A stretch of DNA of 64,000 bases from JAFLCL01 sp964502175 (GTDB lineage Bacteria > Myxococcota_A > Polyangia > Polyangiales > Sandaracinaceae), in NCBI GenBank assembly GCA_964502175.1, contig CAZCVE010000032.1, positions 36,391-100,390 of the forward strand, given 5' to 3'. Made by a program: the position numbers and the translations under genes. Positions 42,496-50,175 of the stretch are shown here, one piece after another (within the stretch, counting starts at the first letter, position 1; each line of letters begins with the position of its first letter). A model generated the notes under the pieces. It saw only the letters and a list, made by a program, of their open reading frames with translations, searched no databases and was not told the origin of the DNA.

Positions 42496-42724
42496 GCGGT
42501 CCCACCGCGGCGTTCGCCGTCGCTCGACCCGCAGCCGCCCGGTCGGACCGCGAGAGGACGGGACGGCTCGTCACAGAACACGCGGTTGGACCGCTCTTGC
42601 GATGGTCGCCGTGACCACGTCGTGAGCGGTCGGACCGCCCTGCGTGTGACGAACTGACTGCCGCTGACGCGGTGCGACCGCTACGACCGTGACGAGCCGA
42701 CACGGGCGTGGGCGGTCGAGCCGC
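42496..42724. repeat. Array of six 13-bp palindromes at a 43-bp period
   Basis: In a gap of 418 bp without a convincing gene (42454-42871) the sequences GCGGTCCCACCGC (42496-42508), CCGGTCGGACCGC (42539-42551), GCGGTTGGACCGC (42582-42594), GCGGTCGGACCGC (42626-42638), GCGGTGCGACCGC (42669-42681) and GCGGTCGAGCCGC (42712-42724) occur. Consensus GCGGT-3-ACCGC. The distances between starts are 43, 43, 44, 43 and 43 bp, so the intervening 30-31 bp are almost constant in length but unrelated in sequence. The 43-bp step is about four helical turns, placing all sites on one face of the DNA. It is not a CRISPR by ordinary rules (repeats too short, no cas genes). An operator array for a cooperating dimeric regulator, or a set of RNA hairpins, are the main possibilities. 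Confidence 0.85.
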
Positions 42725-42871
42725 GACATGTGCTCGGGCGAGGAGCGCGAAAAAAGATCGACGACGTGCGCAACCCGCGGAGGGAGCCGCCGACAAGGGT
42801 GAGTTCGCGGCGCGGTGTCACTCGAACGAGTCGAGAGATCTCCCGCCGCGGGCACCGAAAGGATGGCTCCC

Positions 42872-43738
42872 ATGGACACTGATCGCTCCGTTACCTCCAC
42901 CGTTCCCGCTTCCTCCACCTTCTCCGAGGCCCTCGCGAGCATCGAAGCCGAGATCGCTGCTCTCGATCCCACTACGCTCGAGGCCGTCAACGTCGACATC
43001 CCCACCGCCGTCACGACGGCGCTCGGGGTCCGCGCCGAGCTCCTCGCGTACAAGGCGCCGCTCGCCTCGCGCTTCGACGACGACATCGCGTCGCTCGTCG
43101 ATCGGCTCGACGTCTACGCCCGCGCCACGCAGCAGGCGCACGCCGTGTACCTCGCGCCGTCACACGCGGGCCCCGACGTGCAGGCGCTCAGCAAGCGCTG
43201 CGTGGAGCTGCGGGCGATGCTGGTCGCCGACGCGACGTCGTTGATCCACCGCAAGGTGCTCCGCGCCGACGCGCTCTCGGGCTTGCTCGGCCCCGTCGGC
43301 TTCCGCAACCAGGTCAGCGATCTCCTCCAGCTCGTCGTGATCTTCCGCGATCACTGGGACGCGGCGAAGCAGCTCTCACCCGTCACGATGCAGGATCTCC
43401 TCGACGCCGAAGCGGCGGCGCAGACGCTCCAGCGTGCGGTGGGCGAGCGCGAGCAGGCGCCCACGATGGCGAGCGCCGCGGGGCAGACGCGCCAGGCGGC
43501 GTTCACGCTCTTCGTGCGTTGCTACGAAGAGCTGCGGCGCGCGATGAGCTACCTGCGGTGGCACGAGGAAGACGTCGACACGATCGCGCCCTCCCTGAGA
43601 GCGAAGCGAGGTACGCGAAAGAAGGACGCGGAGCCCGCGCCCGCGCCCAGCCCCGGGCCGGTGCCCGCGCCAATCGACCCCGACATGCCCCTCCGGCCGG
43701 GACAGCCGCCTCCGTTCATCGACGATCCGACGTCGTGA
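42872..43738 (+). CDS. Hypothetical helical protein downstream of the palindrome array
   Basis: The 288-residue product starts at ATG 42872, with AAAGG ten bases upstream (42858-42862); an ATG at 42863 is also possible. Most of it (about 12-240) is predicted helical with heptad-like spacing (ASLVDRLDVYARATQQ; TMQDLLDAEAAAQTLQRAV; QAAFTLFVRCYEELRRAMSYL). It ends in a Lys-rich turn and a disordered Pro/Ala tail. No signal or membrane span and no known motif are present. It converges on the hydrolase gene with a 23-nt overlap. Being the first gene after the six-palindrome array, it is the natural candidate for its control. Confidence 0.65.
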   Translation: MDTDRSVTSTVPASSTFSEALASIEAEIAALDPTTLEAVNVDIPTAVTTALGVRAELLAYKAPLASRFDDDIASLVDRLDVYARATQQAHAVYLAPSHAGPDVQALSKRCVELRAMLVADATSLIHRKVLRADALSGLLGPVGFRNQVSDLLQLVVIFRDHWDAAKQLSPVTMQDLLDAEAAAQTLQRAVGEREQAPTMASAAGQTRQAAFTLFVRCYEELRRAMSYLRWHEEDVDTIAPSLRAKRGTRKKDAEPAPAPSPGPVPAPIDPDMPLRPGQPPPFIDDPTS

Positions 43739-45140
43739 CCGCCGACTCCTGGGCGTCGTCCGACGCATCGCGCGCGGCGGCGCCCAGCGCGTCTCGGAGC
43801 ACCGCGTAGATCGCGGGGTGGTTCTGCATCTGGTGGTGCAGCACGCCGCCGAAGCGCGAGGTGTCGATCTCGAACGTCGCCTCGCGGATCTCTTCGCTCG
43901 CCTGCGGCGCGCTCTGCTTCGGCGCCGTGCAGTGTCTCTCTGCGCTGGGGACTCGCACGAGCAGGTCCCCGATCAGGCGGCCGAGCGGGTGCGCGGGGTC
44001 GCGGGTGATCGTCGCCGAGACGAAGTGGTACGCGACGTTCGGCAGGAGCGGGATCTCGGCGCGACCTTCGTCGAGGAGCGCGTCGGCGTCGCGTCCGGAC
44101 CAGTCTTCGTCGACGAGCGAGCCGTGCCGCAGATCCTTGATGCCCGCGCTGCGCCCTTCGAGGATGCGCGCAGGGACGAGCGTGCCCGGCAGATCGATCG
44201 CGCCGAGCACGCCCGTGAGCACGTTGCCGAATTTTTCGAGCGGCGCGCCGTGGTGCGGCGAGCCCAAGCAGAACACGCGACGCACGTGCGCGAGCCAGGG
44301 TGCGCTGGCTTCGCGCCCGTAGTGGCACGCGCTGCGGAGGACGAGGCCGCCCATGCTGTGGCCCACGAGCACGAGCTCCTCGATCGGCACCGGGTACGCG
44401 GACACGAGGTCCGTCAGCATCGCGGTGAGCGCGCGACCGTTCTCGGAGACGTGCCGGCCCGTGTTGTAGCGAACCAGCGCGGCGGTCGTGCCGAGGTCGC
44501 GGTGGAGCAGCGACGCGAAAGTGGCCGTCGGATCACCGTGGTACGCGGCGGACTCGAGGCACCACGACCACTCGGTCGTGCCGAGCCCGTGCACGAACAC
44601 CACGAGCCGCGCGCTCGGTGTCTGATCGACGCGCGCGAGGGCCGTGGTGATCGCGTCCTTCGCGTGCGCCGAGGTGAGGTCGACGTAGAAGTCGCCGACG
44701 CGGAGGCTCATGCCGAGATCGAGGCCGTTGTCGCGTCGACCGAGGTGATCGCCCACCGCCGCGTTCACGAGAGCCACGGCCGCGTCTCCGAGCCACGCGC
44801 CCGTGTCGAGCGCGTCGGATCGCATCGGGACCGCAGGCTCGAGCGCGCGCTCCACGGCGTCGGCCGCCTCGGAGCGCACGCGGGCGCGCTCGGCGAGGTC
44901 GAGGCCCAGGTCGGTGACGACCTCGACGCCCCGGTTCACGAGGCGGATCGTTCCGAGCACCGCGTCGGTCGAGAACCGCCGCACCCCGTCGACGCCGCGT
45001 GCGGGCGCTGCGAGCGGCTCGATGCGGTCGGTCACGCGCATCACCGCGCGTGAGGTCGACTCGTGCCCTTCGCGCACGAGGTGCGTGGTCACGTCGATCG
45101 CGTCGTGGACGAGAGCCTTGAGCCCGCGCAGGCGCTTCAT
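43716..45140 (-). CDS. Alpha/beta-hydrolase (lipase/PGAP1-like)
   Basis: From ATG 45140 the protein is 474 residues (ATG 45164 is possible). The N-terminal 150 residues are helical, without a signal. The hydrolase core has VVFVHGLGTTEWSW (the oxyanion-hole His-Gly), then VLVGHSMGGLV with nucleophile Ser262, then VFCLGSPHHGAPLEKF, which matches lipase-like members of the family acting near lipids (PGAP1, triacylglycerol lipases). The catalytic Asp and His cannot be fixed with certainty. A 3 x 12-bp tandem repeat lies 47-82 bp upstream of the start, between this gene and the AraC-type regulator. Substrate unknown; an esterase or lipase is the likely class. Confidence 0.85.
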   Translation of the reverse strand: MKRLRGLKALVHDAIDVTTHLVREGHESTSRAVMRVTDRIEPLAAPARGVDGVRRFSTDAVLGTIRLVNRGVEVVTDLGLDLAERARVRSEAADAVERALEPAVPMRSDALDTGAWLGDAAVALVNAAVGDHLGRRDNGLDLGMSLRVGDFYVDLTSAHAKDAITTALARVDQTPSARLVVFVHGLGTTEWSWCLESAAYHGDPTATFASLLHRDLGTTAALVRYNTGRHVSENGRALTAMLTDLVSAYPVPIEELVLVGHSMGGLVLRSACHYGREASAPWLAHVRRVFCLGSPHHGAPLEKFGNVLTGVLGAIDLPGTLVPARILEGRSAGIKDLRHGSLVDEDWSGRDADALLDEGRAEIPLLPNVAYHFVSATITRDPAHPLGRLIGDLLVRVPSAERHCTAPKQSAPQASEEIREATFEIDTSRFGGVLHHQMQNHPAIYAVLRDALGAAARDASDDAQESAVTTSDRR

Positions 45141-45186
45141 GCGAGCGAGCGTGGCACGAAGCACGCGCGAAGGAACGCAGACGCCG

Positions 45187-45222
45187 TCAGGTCGCTGGTC
45201 AGATCGCTGGTCAGATCGCTGG
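45187..45222 (-). repeat. Three 12-bp tandem repeats between the hydrolase and AraC-type genes
   Basis: TCAGGTCGCTGG (45187-45198) is followed directly by two identical copies of TCAGATCGCTGG (45199-45222). AraC-family regulators typically bind direct repeats in promoters, and the repeat lies 47 bp upstream of the hydrolase start, where such sites usually occur. The regulator gene at 45410 is the candidate binder. Confidence 0.75.
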
Positions 45223-45409
45223 CACCCACGTGATCTGCACGGGGTTCGACTGCCCCGCGGCCGTGCACGTGCGGATCGGCGCGCGCTCCCCGCACACGCT
45301 CGTCCATGCCGCGAATGCCGTCAGGAACCTTCGATGGGGCCTGCCCCACGTGCGCCGACCCCAGGCTAGGGCGATTGACAAGATCGGACGAAACGGTGCT
45401 CCTACCCAC

Positions 45410-46270
45410 GTGCTCGTCTCGCTCCGAGACACCCGGTCCGCCTCGCTCGGCACGCGCGTCTCGACCTTCGCGCTGCTTCATCCGTCGCTCCGCGTGCACG
45501 TCGTGAGGAACGAAGGCGTGGTGTGCGACGACCGCATCGCGCTCCGGGCGTTCGATCGCAAAGGTCGCCTCGGACGTCCCGTGATCACGCTGCTCGCCGA
45601 GGGGCGCGCGTGGCTGCGCGTGGGAGATCGCGAGGCGTGGATGGAGCCCGGCTCCATCGCGCTCTTGCCCGACAAGCTCGTGGTGGAGATGCGGCAAGAG
45701 GCCGACCCTCGGTACACCGCGATCGTGATCGAGTGGGACCCGGGGGTGCTGCTCGGTGAACGCCCCGAGCGCTTCGAGATCGTCGCAGGCCCGAGCCCCG
45801 ACACGATCGGCGCGCTCGCGAGCGAGCTCGAGTCGCGCCATGCCGAGGCGCTGCCCGCGTTGTTCGACGCGCTGGCGAGCCACCACGTTCGCGGAGCTGG
45901 GCTGACTCCAGCCGTGGTCGATCCGCGCGTCGTGAGCGTCAGCGCCGCGCTCGATCGCGCCCTCTCGCTGCTCGACGCGCAGCCCATGAGCGTCGACCTC
46001 GAGCGCGCGCTCGGCCTCTCGGCGCGTCAGGTGAACCGCCTCGTGAGCGAGCTCCACACCACGTACGGCTTCAACGCGGGGACGTGGCGCGACGCGCGCA
46101 ACCGACGTCGGATCCTCGTGGCCGCTGCGATGCTGTCGCGCGCAGACGCGAGCCTCGCGGTGGTCGCGACCGCCGTCGGGTACCGCTCGGTCACGGCGCT
46201 CTGCCGTGCATTCGCCGACGCGGATCTGCCCTCCCCTCGCTCGATCGCGGATGCCGTGGCGAGCCCATGA
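45410..46270 (+). CDS. AraC-family transcriptional regulator
   Basis: The best start is GTG 45410 (286 residues), because the upstream open frame is poorly conserved in character and Arg-rich. Residues 1-120 form a cupin-like sensor region (RAWLRVGDREAWMEPGSIAL), and residues about 175-285 the AraC DNA-binding domain with two helix-turn-helix units (VDLERALGLSARQVNRLVSE; VVATAVGYRSVTALCRAFAD). A TTGACA box is present at 45375-45380, but no clear -10 follows. The gene is divergent from the hydrolase gene across a stretch with a 3 x 12-bp tandem repeat, and its stop overlaps the start of the beta-helix lipoprotein gene, so it may control one or both. Ligand unknown. Confidence 0.85.
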   Translation: MLVSLRDTRSASLGTRVSTFALLHPSLRVHVVRNEGVVCDDRIALRAFDRKGRLGRPVITLLAEGRAWLRVGDREAWMEPGSIALLPDKLVVEMRQEADPRYTAIVIEWDPGVLLGERPERFEIVAGPSPDTIGALASELESRHAEALPALFDALASHHVRGAGLTPAVVDPRVVSVSAALDRALSLLDAQPMSVDLERALGLSARQVNRLVSELHTTYGFNAGTWRDARNRRRILVAAAMLSRADASLAVVATAVGYRSVTALCRAFADADLPSPRSIADAVASP

Positions 46271-48009
46271 CGACCTCGACCGCGCGAGCCGCACCCCAAC
46301 CAGAACGGACGTCCATGCACATCGAGACTCGAGCGTTCCTCCGACGTGAACCCGAACACGAGCGAGCGCTGCTCTGGGTCGGATGTGCCCTGGGCGTTCT
46401 GATGTCCGGATGCGGCGGAACGAGCGCGAGTGACGCTGGCGTCGATGCGGGTGTCGGCACCAATGTCGATGCCAGCGTCGATGTGCGGGGCGAGAGCGAT
46501 GCGGACCTCGACGTGGTCGACGCGCGCGGCGACGGCGGCATCCTGCGCGACGTGGGTCCCGCGGTGATCCGCGAGGTGCCACGCGCGGTGGCTGTGGCTC
46601 GCGCGACGGAGATCCCGGCGTGCACCGTGTACGTCGATGCAGCGAGCAGCGGGCCGCCCGATGGGTCGGCGTCCAATCCGTTCACGACGATCGGCGCGGC
46701 GGTCAGCGCGGCGACGGAGGGCGCGGTGATCTGCGTGGCCGAGGGCGTCTACGCCGAGACGATCCTCCCGATGGACAAGGCGTTCACGCTCGCTGGCGGG
46801 TTCCAGTCGGGCCGCGGCTTCACGGTCCGCGACTCGTCCGTCTACGTCACGCGGGCACAGGGCAGTGGCACCGGATCGTTCCTCCGCATCGAGGGCGACG
46901 TCGCGCCGCGCGACATGCAGCTCACCGCGATCGACGGCTTCGAGATCACCGGATGGGACCGCGGCATCTACCGCGTCACGTACTTCTCGCAGCGCTTCGA
47001 CATCACGAATTGCTACATCCACGACAACCGCTGCTCGGACGCTGCGGAGCGCGGGTTCGGTGGAGGATTCCTCCTCACCAACGTGACGGGGACCATCGCG
47101 GCGAACGTGATCGCCGCCAACACGTGTGGCTTCGGCGGCGGCGGCGCGATCATCGAGGACCCTCCGCTGGCGCACGCGGTGCTCGTCGAGCGAAACCGGG
47201 TCGAGGGCAACGAGGGCATCGACGTCGACTGCCACGGGGGCGGGCTGCACCTCCGCGCGGACGATCTGACCGTGCGCGCCAACGACTTCGTCGAGAACCG
47301 CTGCGCGTCGTGGGGCGGCGGGCTCTACGTCGGCTCTCAGCCTCCGCAGCGCACCGACGCGACGATGGAATGGAACGTCTACCGAGCGAATCGGGCCGGC
47401 AACTCAGGTGGCGGCTTCTTCTGCGACGACAGCGCGGTGTGCTCCGCGGATCACGAGCTGTTCGACGCGAACTGCGGCGGCAACGTCCTCTTGGACAGCG
47501 GCTTCGAGCCTACGCTGCCGACCCTCGCGAGCTTCGATCACGTGACGAACGTCGGCGCGCTCGACACGGACTGCACGGCGCCCGGGGCGGGCGTGATCGT
47601 GAACAAGTCGAACGACGAGAACAACGTCTACACCTTCACGAACGCGATCTTCTGGGACAACGGCGACGACCTCGCCGCCTTCTGCGACATGGGGTGCGCG
47701 ACGCTCACGATCGACGTCACGTACTCCGCGCTCGAGCTCGCGAACGCCGGCAACGCGACGGTCACGTTCGGTGCTGGCAACCTCGACGCGGTCGATCCGC
47801 GGCTCGTCGATCCCGCGGCAGGCGACTTCCACCTGAGCTCGACGAACGGTCACTGGACCCCGAGCGGCTACGTGGCGGACGCCACGGACAGCCCCGCGCT
47901 CGCTGCTGGGGATCCGAGCGGCGACGCGAGCCAGCAACCGCCGCGCGCGGGCATGCGGAGCGAGATGGGAACCTACGGCAACAGCGGCGAAGCCTCGTAC
48001 GTGGAGTGA
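46267..48009 (+). CDS. Right-handed beta-helix lipoprotein
   Basis: Start ATG 46267 overlaps the regulator stop (ATGA), giving 580 residues; ATG 46315 is an alternative. The signal ends GVLMSGC (Cys49, or Cys33 from the second start), followed by a Val/Asp-rich linker. From about 120 to 490 the sequence has the pattern of a parallel beta-helix: Asn, Asp and Thr ladders with repeated Val/Ile-rich short strands (VYVDAASSGPPDGSASNPFT, FGGGFLLTNVTGTIAANV, GGGLHLRADDLTVRANDFV). Known relatives are polysaccharide lyases, polymorphic surface proteins or adhesins. No catalytic residues can be assigned. Many Cys suggest disulfides in the extracellular part. Confidence 0.82.
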   Translation: MTTSTARAAPQPERTSMHIETRAFLRREPEHERALLWVGCALGVLMSGCGGTSASDAGVDAGVGTNVDASVDVRGESDADLDVVDARGDGGILRDVGPAVIREVPRAVAVARATEIPACTVYVDAASSGPPDGSASNPFTTIGAAVSAATEGAVICVAEGVYAETILPMDKAFTLAGGFQSGRGFTVRDSSVYVTRAQGSGTGSFLRIEGDVAPRDMQLTAIDGFEITGWDRGIYRVTYFSQRFDITNCYIHDNRCSDAAERGFGGGFLLTNVTGTIAANVIAANTCGFGGGGAIIEDPPLAHAVLVERNRVEGNEGIDVDCHGGGLHLRADDLTVRANDFVENRCASWGGGLYVGSQPPQRTDATMEWNVYRANRAGNSGGGFFCDDSAVCSADHELFDANCGGNVLLDSGFEPTLPTLASFDHVTNVGALDTDCTAPGAGVIVNKSNDENNVYTFTNAIFWDNGDDLAAFCDMGCATLTIDVTYSALELANAGNATVTFGAGNLDAVDPRLVDPAAGDFHLSSTNGHWTPSGYVADATDSPALAAGDPSGDASQQPPRAGMRSEMGTYGNSGEASYVE

Positions 48010-48031
48010 CCCGCGGCGGGCGCGGGCGTCA
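48007..48031. terminator. Hairpin spanning both stop codons of two convergent genes
   Basis: TGACCCGCG and CGCGGGCGTCA form an imperfect hairpin (with one bulged base) that contains the stop of the forward gene (48007-48009) and the reverse-strand stop (48029-48031). No T-run follows. A bidirectional terminator is plausible. Confidence 0.4.
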
Positions 48032-48751
48032 AGGATCGTACGTGCCGTCGAGGATGCCGCGCGGACGGTCCGCGAGGAGCGCCTGGCACTCCTCCTTGCC
48101 TGCGAGCGCGCGAAGGCGATCGATCGCCTTGGCCATCACGTCGACGTCTTCGGGTCGGTGCGTGTCGCTGCACGCGGCGTCGTAGGCGCCCTCTTCGAGC
48201 ATGCGCTCGGCCGCGCGACGAGGACGGTCACCGTACTTGCCGACGAGCGACATCGTGTCGAGCAGCGTCATCGCGCCGACCTCGAGCAGCGGGTCGAGCG
48301 GGTCGGTGCGATCGAAGAGCGCGTTGTAGCGCTCGGGGTGCGCGATCAGCGGCCGCAGCCCCTTCACCTGCATGCGGAACAGCTGCTCCTCGATCTTGCG
48401 AGGCCACGACTCGTAGCGGAACTCGACGAGGATCGCGTGGCCGCCGCGGTATGGGAGCACCTGGTCGCTCGCGAGCAGGTTGAAGAACACGTCATCGCAG
48501 AAGTGCTCGGCCGAGAGCGAGAGCCGCGGCGTCTTCTCGCGCTCGAGGATCGACACGAGCTCCGCGAAGCTCTTCTCGAGGCCCGGCTTGCGGTTCTCGA
48601 ACATCGCCGTGCGGATGTGCGGCGTCGCGACGACCTCCGTGTAGCCGAGCGCCGCGAGCCCGCGCAGCACGCGCTGCGACTCGTCGAGGGTGCGCACGCC
48701 GTCGTCGACCCCTGGGATGTAGTGACAGTGGAGATCGACGTACCCGCTCAT
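48029..48751 (-). CDS. CpsB/YwqE-type PHP-domain tyrosine phosphatase
   Basis: The 240-residue protein begins MSGYVDLHCHYIPGVDDG; the His-x-His (8 and 10) and Asp-Asp-Gly match the start of the CpsB/CapC/YwqE phosphatase of the PHP superfamily. Further metal-binding elements are VVATPHIR, EVGAMTLLDTMSLVGKYGD and CSDTHRPED. These manganese-dependent phosphatases dephosphorylate bacterial tyrosine kinases that control capsule and exopolysaccharide production. Its ATG at 48751 overlaps the stop of the CCA/poly(A) polymerase gene. No BY-kinase is in the window; the polysaccharide genes at 21.9-26 kb are distant. Confidence 0.9.
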   Translation of the reverse strand: MSGYVDLHCHYIPGVDDGVRTLDESQRVLRGLAALGYTEVVATPHIRTAMFENRKPGLEKSFAELVSILEREKTPRLSLSAEHFCDDVFFNLLASDQVLPYRGGHAILVEFRYESWPRKIEEQLFRMQVKGLRPLIAHPERYNALFDRTDPLDPLLEVGAMTLLDTMSLVGKYGDRPRRAAERMLEEGAYDAACSDTHRPEDVDVMAKAIDRLRALAGKEECQALLADRPRGILDGTYDP

Positions 48752-50043
48752 CGCTCGGCCTCCTGCTTCGGCGCCTCGACACGCGAGAGCTCCGTCGCGC
48801 GCGCGAGCAGCGCCTCGCTCACGTTGCGGCTGGGATCGTCCATCACCTCGTCGAGCAGCCGCTCGAGCACCTCGCCGAGCCAGCGTCCGGGGCCTCGCTC
48901 GGCCACGCGCATCACGTCGGCGCCCGTGATCGCGAGAGCCTTGAGACCGATGGGATCGCCCGCGGCGACGATGGCTCGCACACGCTCGCCGAACGACGAG
49001 ACGGCCGCGACCGCCGCGGGCCCGTCGAGCGCGGCGCTCGCGGAGAGCGCCTCCATCACCCACGTCGCGTGCTCCGTGCCGATCGCGCGGAGCGCGCGCC
49101 GCGTCGCAGGCAGGTCGAGCGCGATCGATGGCGTCTCGATGTGCGCCACGATCAGGAGCACCGCCTCGCGCTCCTCGTTCGAGAAGCGGAGCGAGCGGAG
49201 CCACGCGTCGATCTCTCGCCGCTGCGCCCGCTCCTCCCAGACGAGGCTCGCGAGGCGCGCAGCGGGCTCGCGCGGAGAGGCATCGAGGCGGCGCATCGAG
49301 CGCTCGAAGCGTGCGTGGTCTTGTCGATCGAGGAGCGCGGCGTGGATCGCGAGCATCCCCGTGCGCCGCATCACGCGGAACGCGCGCGAGGGCTCCTTCG
49401 CGCGGAACGCCTTCATCCACTCCTCGCGCACACGCTCCGGCGAGACCTTCGCGAACGTCGGCAGGTTCGGCCGGATCGCGGCCTCCGTGTCGGGATCGAG
49501 ATCGAAGTCGAGCGACGCGACGAAGCGCGCGGCGCGCAGCACGCGGAGCCCGTCTTCGGCGAAGCGCTCGCGCGCGTCGCGCACGGCGCGGATCACGCGG
49601 CGCGAGAGATCCTTCTCGCCCTCCCACGGATCGACGAGCGCGTCGCGACCGGGGTCGTACGCGATCGCGTTCACGGTGAAGTCGCGGCGACCGAGATCCT
49701 CTTCGATCGACGCGCCGAACGTGACGACGTCGGGCCGACGACCATCGGCGTAGCCGCTCTCGCCGCGCAGCGTGGTGACCTCGTACTTGTCACCGCGGAG
49801 CAGCACCGTGATCGTGCCGTGATCGATCCCCGTGGGCACCGTGCGACGGAAGATCTTCTGCACGTCTTTGGGCAGCGCGGTCGTCGCGACGTCCCAGTCG
49901 CTCGCCTCACGACCCATCATGACGTCGCGCACGCAGCCGCCGACGACCCACGCGTCGTGACCTCGCTCACGGAGCACGGAGCACAGCTCACGCACCCCCT
50001 CGGGGAGCGCCCGCGCCAGTGATTCCGTGGATCTCGGGCTCAT
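48748..50043 (-). CDS. CCA tRNA nucleotidyltransferase / poly(A) polymerase family protein
   Basis: From ATG 50043 the protein has 431 residues. The head domain has VVGGCVRDVMMGREASDWDVA (residues 33-53), with the catalytic Asp49 and Asp51, and RRDFTVNAIAYDP as the RNA-binding motif. RLLRAARFVASLDFDLD-like text (about 165-180) is the third family signature. These enzymes add CCA to tRNA 3' ends or poly(A) tails to RNA; sequence alone does not separate the two, so no symbol is given. The C-terminal domain is of the helical type without an HD motif. The coding order (CCA, then CpsB-type phosphatase with ATGA overlap) is unusual, and the stop and start share four bases. Confidence 0.88.
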   Translation of the reverse strand: MSPRSTESLARALPEGVRELCSVLRERGHDAWVVGGCVRDVMMGREASDWDVATTALPKDVQKIFRRTVPTGIDHGTITVLLRGDKYEVTTLRGESGYADGRRPDVVTFGASIEEDLGRRDFTVNAIAYDPGRDALVDPWEGEKDLSRRVIRAVRDARERFAEDGLRVLRAARFVASLDFDLDPDTEAAIRPNLPTFAKVSPERVREEWMKAFRAKEPSRAFRVMRRTGMLAIHAALLDRQDHARFERSMRRLDASPREPAARLASLVWEERAQRREIDAWLRSLRFSNEEREAVLLIVAHIETPSIALDLPATRRALRAIGTEHATWVMEALSASAALDGPAAVAAVSSFGERVRAIVAAGDPIGLKALAITGADVMRVAERGPGRWLGEVLERLLDEVMDDPSRNVSEALLARATELSRVEAPKQEAER

Positions 50044-50175
50044 CGATGGGCTTGGTAGCAGGTGCGTCGAGCCCTCGCCCGGGCCCTCGACGACCATCTG
50101 GTTCTCGGAATCGATGAGTGACCTGTCTATCATCCGCTCGCCGCGCGAATCGCAGTCGCGCGCGAGGAGGCCACC

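Noticed and set aside
42454..42871. A CRISPR array at the 43-bp repeats
   Set aside because: The repeated units are only 13 bp (true repeats are 23 bp or more), arms vary, the spacers are shorter than the usual 32-40 bp, and no cas gene is present in 64 kb.
45230..45409. A longer N-terminus for the AraC-type regulator
   Set aside because: The extra 60 residues are Arg-rich, lack any pattern and cross the region between the tandem repeat and a TTGACA box.
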